64,000 bases of DNA, taken from contig OX637335.1 in the NCBI GenBank assembly GCA_951799405.1, positions 19,038,342 to 19,102,341 of the forward strand, read 5' to 3'. Below, in pieces: positions 55,923-64,000 of the stretch. Position numbers and translations under genes: made by a program. The notes beneath the pieces were generated by a model, which was not told the origin of the DNA, ran no database searches, and was given only the letters and a program-made list of their open reading frames with translations. The DNA comes from Agapetus fuscipes (taxonomy: Eukaryota; Arthropoda; Insecta; Trichoptera; Glossosomatidae). The stretch's first letter is position 1; every line of letters begins with the position of its first letter.

Positions 55923-56430
55923 ATCCCTTGACTTGGTATGAGGCTGACCAGTGACCACCCATGCTGTAAGAAAATGGTTCCCTTTGCCAATGTACCCCAG
56001 ATTCAGGGAAGGTCAGTGAAGTTGCAGGGCATGTCGCACGCGTAATAATAAAGAGCAACTACTCAAAAATTGGGAAAATCGAGATTATGTAATAAAACGC
56101 AAGAACAATGCGAGAAGAATAGGTAGAATGCGACAGCCGTTCAATTTGGACGGATATGACCGAGATAAAACATCGGTCGCTTTTTTTAACCCATACAAGA
56201 TGTACTGGTTGTCTGAACTTCAAACGTGATTTCCCAACATTATTCTTTTTTGAGTTATTTCTCTTTATGATTAAGCGTGCGATGTGTTGATTACAGGTTT
56301 GGTTTTTAAATTGTAAGTACACATGCATTTGTATGCACGAACTTACACATTTCTGTTTGTGGGCTTTGTGTTTAATATAAATTTGAAATGTTATTATGTA
56401 AATCTTTGCAACTAAGATTATAGATATCAT
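55923..56430 (+). repeat. SINE-like family A, interrupted copy
   Basis: The 5' part (CCCTTGACTTGGTATGAGGC to GTTGCAGGGCATGT) ends near 56033. The 3' part (GGTTTGGTTTTTAAATTGTA to CTTTGCAACTAAGATTATAG) resumes near 56293 after ~250 bp of unrelated sequence. Confidence 0.6.
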
Positions 56431-56432
56431 CT

Positions 56433-56615
56433 TACGAAGCAAGAGTTGAAGGGTGTATGTCCATTTGAGATTTGGTTTTTATGTTGTCGGTTCACATGCG
56501 GCATGTGCAAGCCCGAACTTGTACGTGTCTGGTTGTGAAAATGCATGAAATGTTAATCTCTAAAGTAACATATCTTTGCAACTTAGATTATATAAGATTA
56601 GATTAGTGTACATAT
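56433..56615 (+). repeat. SINE-like family A, 5'-truncated
   Basis: GCAAGAGTTGAAGGGTGTAT to CTTTGCAACTTAGATTATAT with a GATTAGATTAG-like tail. Confidence 0.8.
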
Positions 56616-56699
56616 ACTGTTTTCACAAAACTTAACTTTCAATATGCAGTGGTTGCTAGAATTGCTGTTATAGCCAAAATGTGAGATTCTTAACTCAAT

Positions 56700-56880
56700 T
56701 AACCCCACATATGTGGCGAGTGGAACCTAAAGGGAAGTGGACTGTACTTTCGCAAACTATTTCACTTGAAGTGCGGGTTTATCTTATCTTAAAATACCAG
56801 GTTTTCATTTATTATACAATTGCCGGTATTTTGATTTTGAGTTTGAAATGAACACAGAAATGAATTTTTGAAATGTTTCA
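56700..56880 (-). repeat. SINE family J, diverged
   Basis: GGCGAGTGGAACC, TTCACTTGAAGTGCGGGTTT and GAGTTTGAAATGAACACAGA match other J copies. Confidence 0.5.
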
Positions 56881-57294
56881 GCGGAAACTTTGTAAAACTC
56901 CATTTAAATAATAAAAAAAAAAAAAAAAAATATTGTTTTATTGTACTCAATTTTTATTGTCTTTGTTATTTTATTTTATTTGTTTTGTATTTTAACTAAT
57001 ACAATTAAAAAATAAAAACAAGTAGAATAAAACAATGCTTATTTTCGTAGTTGCACTAAATTCTATTTTGTTCATTAAATTATCTTTATAAAGTTGTATT
57101 TAGAATCTCCAATACGATCATCATTATCGTGCATTGTTCATAAGTTTCTGAAAAATGTTCAGGTTGAAGAATAATTCCTTGTAATTCGCCGTATCTTCTC
57201 GTGGAATCTTCACTGAAAAAGAAATCCATTTCTTTCCCACTCGAGAGCGTGCCGCGTTTAATGCAATTTATCTTTCTCTCTCCTTCCGGGTACT

Positions 57295-57375
57295 TCTTAC
57301 CCCCTCTCTTACCACCTCCTTACCTCCTCTTTACCTCCTTCTTACCTCCTTCTTACCTACTTCTTACGCCTCTTC
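57295..57375. repeat. Pyrimidine-rich minisatellite (TTACCTCCTTC)n
   Basis: About seven imperfect units of CTTACCTCCTT. Confidence 0.75.
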
Positions 57376-57387
57376 ACCACACTTAGT

Positions 57388-57480
57388 ACCCCAAGCATAC
57401 AACTTTACGTTGAAACTCAACCATAGCGTTAAACCAAAAATATATGAGTTACAATACGTCGCTTAAGTGCTTTTTGTCTT
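57388..57480. mobile_element. MITE family G, left half
   Basis: The cleanest left terminus: CCCCAAGCATACAACTTTAC, then GTTGAAACTCAACCATAGCG. The right half is missing. Confidence 0.55.
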
Positions 57481-57489
57481 ATCTCCTCT

Positions 57490-57720
57490 GTAACTGTAAC
57501 TCTTTTGCCATTCCGCTAGAGGTAGCCAGAGCCTCTGCAAAGTTGCTTCAATTTTTTACAACCCTTGCATAGCTCTTTCGATTCATATCCATTACCCTTT
57601 TCATGCATTTTCTTCTTTTACGTTAACTTTGTATATCCCATTCTTTCACAATCTCCTCAATCTGATCACTCCATAATTTTCTCGGTCGTCCCTTACCTCT
57701 TTTTCCTTTCACACTTCTTC
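57490..57720 (-). pseudogene. Non-LTR element C-terminal fragment (type 3)
   Basis: The minus strand shows GRPRKLW and DQIEEIVKEWDIQ, then RRKCMKRVMDMN. It is the same block as at 35.1 kb and is frame-broken. Confidence 0.6.
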
Positions 57721-57724
57721 TCTA

Positions 57725-57925
57725 TAAATCCAACAGAGGTAATTTCACATGAGCAACGTTTTTATGTACACTTTACCAGTGTGTCTTGTATAAAAAAATG
57801 ACAACAAAAATAAAATAAAATAACACATTAACTTGTTTTCATTGATTAATTTTTATGACAATTTCATTGACAGTGTCATCTTTAAATCAAATGCTAGATA
57901 AGCCAAAGAAGCACTAAGCAAATGA
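57725..57925 (+). mobile_element. MITE family B, internally deleted
   Basis: ACAGAGGTAATTTCACATGA to ATAAGCCAAAGAAGCACTAAG. The middle is shortened. Confidence 0.6.
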
Positions 57926-57943
57926 AAAGTTCTCATAATATGT

Positions 57944-58592
57944 AGACCGGTTTGTAGTCTAGTGGTTTTTTTTACTTTACGTACTCGTAAGTGGAAGGAG
58001 CCGAGTTTGATTCCAAAGAGAGCACAACACTAATATCACAATTATTGTCTTATATTTCGTCTTTTGAGGATAGACTAAGGACCGAAAACGTTAGTGAATT
58101 CTACCTGATATAATAAAAAAAAATACAAAGTTATAATTATGGAATACTTATTGTTGTTAAAAATGTTTTTTTAAAGAAAATAAAATATCATTTTACTTTT
58201 AAAATTCATTATTTTAAAAAAATAATGAAACATTATTTTAAAAATCTAAAATTAAAAAACATTGTTTTGTACCACTTTTTTTTTTTGTTTTTGCAATAAA
58301 AAATACTCAAGTGGTACAAAACAATGTTTTTTAATTTTAGTTTTGTTTAATATATATATATATTTTTTAAATTATCCTTTTTTAAAATGGTGAACCACAA
58401 GGTTTCACTAAATCAATTTGAAAACTTATTTTAAAATTTGCTCTTCACTGGATTGAAAATCTCATGTAATTTTACCAAAGTTCCATCCAGCCTTTGTATT
58501 ATATAGCGATGACTAAGCTTGGAGAGAATGCTTGAAGTGTGATTCACACATAAACAGCGCTCTTAGAATAAATCATCCTGAAATATAAGCGC
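57944..58592 (+). repeat. SINE family T, split by a ~400-bp insertion
   Basis: The head (TTTGTAGTCTAGTGG, GAGTTTGATTCC) at 57944-58035 is separated from the body and tail (58430-58592: TTTGCTCTTCACTGGATTGA to GAATAAATCATCCTGAAATA). The insertion carries a 32-bp perfect inverted repeat. Confidence 0.7.
58246..58340. repeat. Perfect 32-bp inverted repeat
   Basis: Arms 58246-58277 and 58309-58340 are exact reverse complements around a 31-bp AT-rich loop. The arm core is CATTGTTTTGTACCACTT. A related half-sequence lies at 60650-60735. Confidence 0.9.
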
Positions 58593-58859
58593 TGATTTCG
58601 TTTCAATACGTTTCTTGTTATACTTTCTGGTTGAGTGAGGACGTTGAGTTTTGTACTTGGGCTAGAGATACAGTGAACTAATAAATCCAGCCATTCACTT
58701 CAAACTTCTAGAACAGCGGGAAGTTTTTGAGCATATACACCGAGTGCGCACGAGGAATACGTAATGGCATTATCAGGAGTTAAGATTTATATAGAAGACG
58801 GTTAACTGGGTGAAATGATACAAAAAAAAAACCCGCTAATTTATCACTAGCATGACAAT

Positions 58860-58960
58860 TGTAGCTGTAGTCTGTTGCCATACTGCTAGGGATGGCAAAT
58901 AACTCTGCAGAGTTTCCTACATTTCATTATTATCCTAGACTGCGCAATTTGGGTCTGTTT
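58860..58960 (-). pseudogene. Non-LTR element C-terminal fragment (type 3), short
   Basis: TTGCCATACTGCTAGGGATG and CTCTGCAGAGTTTCC resemble the ends of the copies at 9.7 and 57.5 kb. Confidence 0.45.
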
Positions 58961-59049
58961 GATGATGATGATGATGATGATGACTTGGTATAGCGCCGTT
59001 TCGTGAAGATTTTCACTCTACGGGCGCTTTTTGTGTTATCGTGGCGAAG

Positions 59050-59293
59050 TAGTGTGTCTGTTGCAAAGATTTAAGGCTTCTCATTTTTAATGCAAGCCTA
59101 CAATCATGCTTATGAAAGTTCACGCTTGCACGTGCTGCATGTGTACATACAAAATAAACCAAACCTTAAATAAACATAAACTTTGTAACTTCTGCCGCTT
59201 TTCGCTGAAAACGAGGTGGCATTGGTAAAAGTGAACCAAGTGCTTACAGGATGGCAACTAAGCCTTATAACTAACGTATTAGTCCAGGAACTA
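59050..59293 (-). repeat. SINE-like family A, diverged
   Basis: TGTTGCAAAGATTTAAGGCT to ACGTATTAGTCCAGGAAC, with the head motif TTCACTTTTACCAATGCCAC on the minus strand. Confidence 0.65.
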
Positions 59294-59339
59294 GGGTATT
59301 ATTATAAAAAATCTTCAAATTCGATATAATTTGGTTCTG

Positions 59340-59490
59340 CGTTCAAGTCGTCAGAGTTTCAGATTCGTAATCGGAAAGAAGTGGGTTCAATTTCTAGGAA
59401 AGCAAAAAAAACGTATGCTTTTCGATGGGTTGAAGTTGAAAAGGCAGGTCACACGTGGTTCATCTATCCTTACTACATAAATTATTTATA
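59340..59490 (+). repeat. SINE family T-like head and 5' body, eroded
   Basis: A tRNA-like segment with GGGTTCAATTTCTAGG (box-B-like), AGCAAAAAAA and TTTTCGATGGGTTGAAG. Confidence 0.5.
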
Positions 59491-59599
59491 TACTCGTTTA
59501 TGAAAATACGAGTGATTTTTTTGTGAAACTATTAAAAAATCACAAAAGTATTTTTTGAGAGATTCTTTCAAGGTATTTATAAACTATTCTAATTAAACT

Positions 59600-59793
59600 A
59601 ATCTAATCTAATCTAATCTAAGCTGCAAAGATATATATCATTTAAGATTTATATTAAATGCATTCCCACAAGCAGATATGTATAATTTCGCGCTAACACA
59701 TGCCGCATGTGGACCTACAATATTAAAACCCAATCTCAAATGAACATAAGCCTTGCAACTCTTGCCGTCCTTCCCTGAAACAGGGGTGACAAA
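59600..59793 (-). repeat. SINE-like family A, 5'-truncated with (ATTAG)4 tail
   Basis: The reverse complement ends CTTTGCAGCTTAGATTAGAT with four ATTAG units. The other end is at GTCACCCCTGTTTCAGGG. Confidence 0.8.
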
Positions 59794-60490
59794 ATGTAAA
59801 AATAAAAAAATCTTATCTTAAAACATTTTTTTTGTATATATTTACATTTATTAGCATTTCATAAGGTGTCGTAACAAAGACGGCTTCTTTTAAAGAAGAA
59901 CTTAACTAAAATAAATAAAGTTACTTAATTAAAATTAAATTCCAGATGAGCTGAATTCAATAATTAAACATCTGCCAAAACTTCGAACCAAAAGTTCCGC
60001 AAATTGAGAGAGTTCCGACTGTGAAAAGGCAAGGCTTTATTCAGCGGGATTATGATCCAAGAATGGGCTCCAATCAAACACCTGGAATTAGTCTGGGCTT
60101 TTGCCCAAAGGTATGCAGAAAGCACTGAATATTCAGAACCCCTGGATAATTCCCTGACTGATGCGAAACGCCAGGGGATTTTGATTGGTACACCACGGGG
60201 ATGAAACGCCTGAGGATATTTGTAACCTGAGGTTGAGGTACCAACAAAGAAAGGTCACAGGATGATCTCGGGTCACTGGATGATGTGAGGTCGGACTTTG
60301 GGCTGGATGGAGTTCCAATCAGGTAACTTTATATCTGGCTGAAAGGGTATTGTGTATTATTTAGAGCGGATCATATTAAGCTATGAAATATAATACTGAC
60401 ATGATGTTCACTTTTTTTTAAAGTATACAAGAGATATTTATTCTAGAACCACAGTCGTACGCCATTTTAAAAAAAAGTAAAAACACGAGT
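59794..60490. other. Unannotated interval
   Basis: No recognised gene or repeat. A moderately GC-richer stretch (60050-60300) has no convincing frame. Confidence 0.4.
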
Positions 60491-60495
60491 TGTAT

Positions 60496-61018
60496 TGTTA
60501 CGAACTATGGGTTCGTAGGACGTGAGCCTAAACACGCTGGTGTGCTTCGAACAATCTGGAGGTAAAGGTTTATTTTAAAATAATAAAAAATATTTATAAG
60601 TTCAACTGAAGTTGGTAGAGATACTGAAAACGTTCTTGAAATAAATGTACTCAAGTGGTAAACAACAAAGTTGTAATTTTTGATTTTTTAAAAGATTTTT
60701 TATTATTTTCAAATAAACCTTTATAATGGCTTACCACAGTGTTTTACTTGATCAATTTGAAATCTTATAATCTGGAGGTGTTTCGAAAAATTATTATAGG
60801 AGTATGTGGAATAATCTCGAACACGCAAGAATCGTCCCAGTCGCCCATATATATACGAGCAAAGATTCTGTGGGGAGCCAGAGCCTCATAGAACATTGTG
60901 CCGCGAAGTCTTTAAGCTAGAGTGAGAAAAGTGACAGTACTGTGTTGAAATATTGTGCAAAATTAATCTTTATTAATGAATCGTAGTTAAATCAAAAGAA
61001 CCTCAGTAAAATCATAAC
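60496..61018 (+). mobile_element. Solo LTR with nested insertion
   Basis: Starts TGTTACGAACTATGGGTTCG and ends CAGTAAAATCATAAC, flanked by the 5-bp duplication TGTAT (60491-60495, 61019-61023). It has TATATATACGAGC near 60850 and AATCTTTATTAAT near the 3' end. Without the inserted element it is about 307 bp. Confidence 0.7.
60564..60768. mobile_element. 205-bp element inserted in the solo LTR
   Basis: Flanked by an 11-bp target duplication AATCTGGAGGT (60553-60563, 60769-60779). AAAGGTTTATTT near the left end is inverted as AAATAAACCTTT near 60710-60724. The remainder resembles the insertion at 58.3-58.4 kb. Confidence 0.75.
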
Positions 61019-61169
61019 TGTATCTACGTAACGTGTTGTTCAAGAAAATGGTTTTCTCATCGTTTTGTCAAAGTTGTATCTGACGTGTCTTTTTATTGGT
61101 CGAGAAGAATTAACGAAAAAAACTGAGTTATCCTTGTCCATGCAATGGTTTTGAAATAAACATCTATAA

Positions 61170-61265
61170 TTGATTTTTTTTTTGCTCACTTTGATAAGAA
61201 TTAAACCCTACCTCTCTGCCATTCAAAAGAGTCCTACCAACTGCGCTTTCGATGGGAACATTAGC
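61170..61265 (-). repeat. tRNA-like SINE head, eroded
   Basis: The minus strand shows GCGCAGTTGGTAGGACTC and GGGTTTAATTCT. It is probably a family J head. Confidence 0.4.
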
Positions 61266-61334
61266 AAAATCATATGTAGCTTGCCACTAGACAATAAACT
61301 CTACTCTTATCAAAAAAAAAAAAAATTATGACCG

Positions 61335-61575
61335 CAGATCGTTCGGTTGATAGTTCAGATGGTGGAGTGCTTGCGTTCTAAGCCGAGAGCTTGGATTTCA
61401 ATCCCACTGAAGGTGTCAGGAATGATATTCCATTCTGGTGTTTATTTTACACCCAAAATAAAAATAATAAAAACCTGCAAGGCTTACGCGTCGTTCACAA
61501 GAAATGAGTACCAGCCCACTCAAGAACTGGGAAGCCCCCACTCTTACTGAAGTGGTTGGCGTAAGGCTAGTTATA
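61335..61575 (+). repeat. SINE family J, full length
   Basis: The head has GATAGTTCAGATGGTGGAGT (box A) and GGATTTCAATCCC (box B). The body has GTGTTTATTTTACACCC, CACAAGAAATGAGTACCAGC and AAGTGGTTGGCGTAAGGCTA. The 67-codon frame inside is incidental. Confidence 0.7.
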
Positions 61576-61850
61576 TGCAATGGTTAGTAGCGTAGCTTTT
61601 TTGTTGTTCTTCTAAAACAAAAATGACTTTCCGACGTGCAGAAAATTCGGCAGCTCTGCGTCATTATTAAAAAATGCCACTCGTGTACCTGTCGAGTCCT
61701 TTTATTGAAACAATTCGACGCGTCGCTCCGTCCGAACATTTCTCGTTTTATTCATCAGCAACAACGGACAAACGCAGCGCACGGAAAAGCGGCAGTTTTC
61801 GTCAAAGCGGGCACAATGCGAGAGAAACATAAAAAATCACTCCACGGCAA
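61576..61850. other. Unannotated, CpG-enriched stretch
   Basis: GACGCGTCGCTCCGTCCGAA and neighbours are unusually CpG-rich for the window. No splice signals or domain was recognised in the 95-codon frame that starts at 61636. Confidence 0.35.
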
Positions 61851-61854
61851 ATCG

Positions 61855-62690
61855 GTCACAGACGATTCGTCCATCGACAGATCGGCCATGGACAGATCAT
61901 TACCACGACGCTATTCCACATGACGTTTCGGTCAACAAAATTTCGGTAACGGAAAATTCATTCACAAACAAATCGGTCAAACGACAGTTTGTCCGCATCA
62001 CTTTTCGGTCAACGACATTTCAGTCACCTTTAATATATGATCCACAAACAGTTCCATCACAGCCATGTAGGTATTGATATCACAGTGCACTATAATTGAT
62101 AAAAAGTATAGTAATTACAATTTTTTTTTCGGCTGCCAGTTTTCTGCGATGAAGCTGTCTATTGCACTATATTGCTTGTGACCGAAATGTCGTGTACTGA
62201 AAAGTCGTCTGAACGAACTGTCATGTGACCGAATTATCCATTGCTCATGTCGTCACTTTAGTGTTTACTTGTCGTATCTCCGACATAGGTAATTTCACAT
62301 AAGAAAAAATGTGTTATAAAAACCAAAACCAATGTGTCTTAAAGGCAAACTGGAAATTGATTTTAAAAATATTGAATGCTCGTAAAGCTCTCACGTTATC
62401 GTGTTTTGTGTTTTTTTCTTTGCTCAGATTGTTTAAAATGTGATTCTTAAGACTATGTTATTGAAAGATTATCTTTGAATCAAATGATAGATAAGTCAAA
62501 CAAGCACTGGTGTTACAAGGGGTCTGTGAACGAGTTGTCTGTGGCTGCGTTTTCTCAAACCGAATTGTCGTTGACCAAAAAGTCATATGGACAAACTGTT
62601 GTATGAACGATAAGTCATGGATATGTTATATTTGACCGATTTGTTGTGGCACGATAAAAAATGACGAAACGACGCTTCATGACGTGGCGA
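61855..62690. mobile_element. Fold-back element with tandem GACCGAAATGTCGT-type arms
   Basis: The left arm (61855-62030) is made of motifs such as AAATCGGTCA, CGACAG and CGACATTTCAGTCAC. The right arm (62160-62260 and 62520-62680) contains their inverse: TGTGACCGAAATGTCGT, ACCGAATTGTCGTTGACC. A B-type MITE splits the right arm. Confidence 0.65.
62254..62510 (+). mobile_element. MITE family B inserted in the fold-back
   Basis: Left CTTTAGTGTTTACTTGTCGT and right AAGTCAAACAAGCACTGG termini, with the standard interior (TAGGTAATTTCACATAAG, CACGTTATCGTGTTTTG). Confidence 0.75.
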
Positions 62691-62756
62691 AAGGCGCAAA
62701 AATGAACGAAAACTCGCTCGTTTATTTGCTGCGACACGCGTTGCTGAGCCAGCAGA

Positions 62757-62922
62757 ACTCCAAGTATAACAATTCACGTTTAAATTCAACCACAACGTTT
62801 TAACAAAATTGTACGAAAACTTAAATGCTCACACCAAGCGCTGTTTCAGCTTTATTGTAATTTTGGTAAAATGCTACGGTTGAGTTTGGGCGTAAAAATG
62901 TATGCTCGGGGTATAGAACCAG
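62757..62922. mobile_element. MITE family G, both arms
   Basis: Arms of ~50 bp: TCCAAGTATAACAATTCACG, then AAATTCAACCACAACG on the left; GCTACGGTTGAGTTTGGGCG, then ATGTATGCTCGGGG on the right. The middle contains CACCAAGCGCTGTTTCAGC. Confidence 0.7.
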
Positions 62923-63089
62923 GACTACTGGAAATGTGTTTGTTACAACGACTCGCTTGGATGTACTGTGAAGGCTAATGATGTTTTATTTTCGTTTTTG
63001 AAAAAAAATCCAGTATAGTAATCACGATTTTTGATCGGAAGGACCCTTGAGGAACGAATTTTTAAATTGTTAATTAGGAATTATTCAAA

Positions 63090-63270
63090 AAACGGTTGGC
63101 ATCAGGCTCACCAAAAATACTGTAAATATTGGGTCTCTTTCACCAATGTCACCTCAGCTACAAAGAAAAGTAAGGTTTGATTTATTTTGTATTACATATG
63201 CAGCGTGTGTGAGAGTGAACTTACACGTGTCTGCTTGTTGGCATGCATTTATGATAAATCATAAAGGGAA
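63090..63270 (+). repeat. SINE-like family A, diverged
   Basis: GGTTGGCATCAGGCTCACC, ACTGTAAATATTGGGTCTC and GAACTTACACGTGTCTGCTT. The 3' end is replaced by ATATATAT. Confidence 0.65.
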
Positions 63271-63332
63271 ATACATATATATATATATCTGCGTCTTGAA
63301 TTAAAGATTATTGATGTACACGTCGTTGATAT

Positions 63333-63605
63333 CCCTCGACTCATAGCTTGGTATAAAGCTGACCACCCGTAATGTTCACTTATTGGTAATACACTTAATA
63401 CTCAAAATTGGTTCACTTTGCTAATGTCACCCCTTTTTCAGGGAAGGTCGGTGATCGATCGGTCAGTTCATCCAGCCTTACAAAAACGGAGCCTTGCTTG
63501 AAAATTGGCGCATTCTTTAATGACGACCAGAACATAGAAGGCTGTTGAGGTGTGATACACACGAAAAGAGCGTTCACCAAATAAACCAACGTAATATTAT
63601 TATGG
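63333..63605 (+). repeat. Chimeric repeat: family A 5' part joined to family T 3' part
   Basis: CCCTCGACTCATAGCTTGGT to TTTTTCAGGGAAGGTCGG is family A. From about 63456, CAGTTCATCCAGCCTTACAA to ACCAAATAAACCAACGTAAT is the T body and tail. Confidence 0.7.
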
Positions 63606-64000
63606 TATGATTTTACATTTGGAGGTCTGTTGACTTGCAAACAGATATTGCTCGGGTCCCACGAGACGAAAGCAAACGTACGTTTTTTTATTCCTCGTAA
63701 TTACAGTGAAATTGGGAAATTGCGCCCCGAATACTTCTGCTTTGTTTTTGCTGCGAAATTGGTATTTTTCCCAAACGCCAAATAATTGAGGGATGATTCT
63801 GACATTGCCAATTTGTGTATGAAATTTTAAAAGGCAGTAGCCTGTCGGGTCGTTATCCAGAATTATACGGTATATTTTATTATAAATGAATTTTTCAGGG
63901 GATGAAAAGCAAACTGGTTGTATTGGATTTCATGAAAAATGTAATTATATTTGGAATACTTTTTCGGTTATTAAAATTGACGTGTATGAAAATATTTTCT
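63606..64000. other. Unannotated interval
   Basis: No gene or named repeat recognised up to the window edge. Confidence 0.4.

Noticed and set aside
61636..61923. 95-codon plus-strand frame
   Set aside because: Its 3' half overlaps the fold-back arm repeats and nothing resembles a known domain.
1..64000. CRISPR arrays, rRNA genes, bacterial operons
   Set aside because: No regularly spaced identical repeats with unique spacers, no rRNA-like sequence and no Shine-Dalgarno-spaced gene sets were seen; the window is eukaryotic.

Overview
This AT-rich, gene-poor 64 kb window is animal, most likely arthropod (insect) nuclear DNA. The evidence is spliced-gene architecture, tRNA-derived SINEs, truncated non-LTR retrotransposons, MITEs, solo LTRs and a Ty3/gypsy element whose primer-binding site matches the 3' end of animal tRNA-Lys. 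No bacterial-style operons, rRNA genes, CRISPR arrays or genuine tRNA genes were seen. The species could not be named.

Host genes. The one convincing host coding segment is a first coding exon on the minus strand (28691-29561). It encodes a ~290-residue cytoplasmic/juxtamembrane region plus one transmembrane helix and ends in a strong splice donor (GTGAGTAT). The remaining exons would lie at lower coordinates and were not recognised. A short CpG-dense patch (about 40200-40380) is a candidate promoter or exon, and a weak mini-exon candidate sits near 37.9 kb.

Mobile DNA. 47948-53664 is a nearly complete, young Ty3/gypsy retrotransposon on the minus strand: 268-bp LTRs with 3 differences, a 4-bp CACT target duplication, PBS, polypurine tract, gag with three zinc knuckles, an A-AAA-AAC frameshift site, and pol with PR-RT-RH-IN broken by two in-frame stops. 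Solo LTRs lie at 44046-44563 and 60496-61018, with a probable one at about 13920-14220. 5'-truncated non-LTR elements include a 302-codon RT C-terminus at 6.6-7.5 kb, a second type at 16.6-16.8 kb, and at least seven copies of a third type's C-terminal tail.

Short repeats dominate the rest. Family A is a ~250-bp SINE-like repeat with over 30 copies and microsatellite tails. Family T is a tRNA-derived SINE that exists with two different LINE-derived 3' tails. Family J is a second tRNA-derived SINE. MITE families B, G and H have terminal inverted repeats. Several fold-back elements and two satellite arrays (11.6-12.8 kb) are also present. Insertions are often nested: T in T, A in T, T in A, B in a fold-back, and a 205-bp element in a solo LTR.

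The most unusual signals are a recurrent hammerhead-ribozyme-like module (CTGANGA core, hairpin, then GAAA or a variant, then a palindromic short stem) seen at several loci; tail exchange in the T SINEs; and a conserved coding-like fragment of unknown origin at 7.9 and 20.4 kb. All repeat families were recognised by eye within this window, so boundaries are approximate unless target duplications are quoted.
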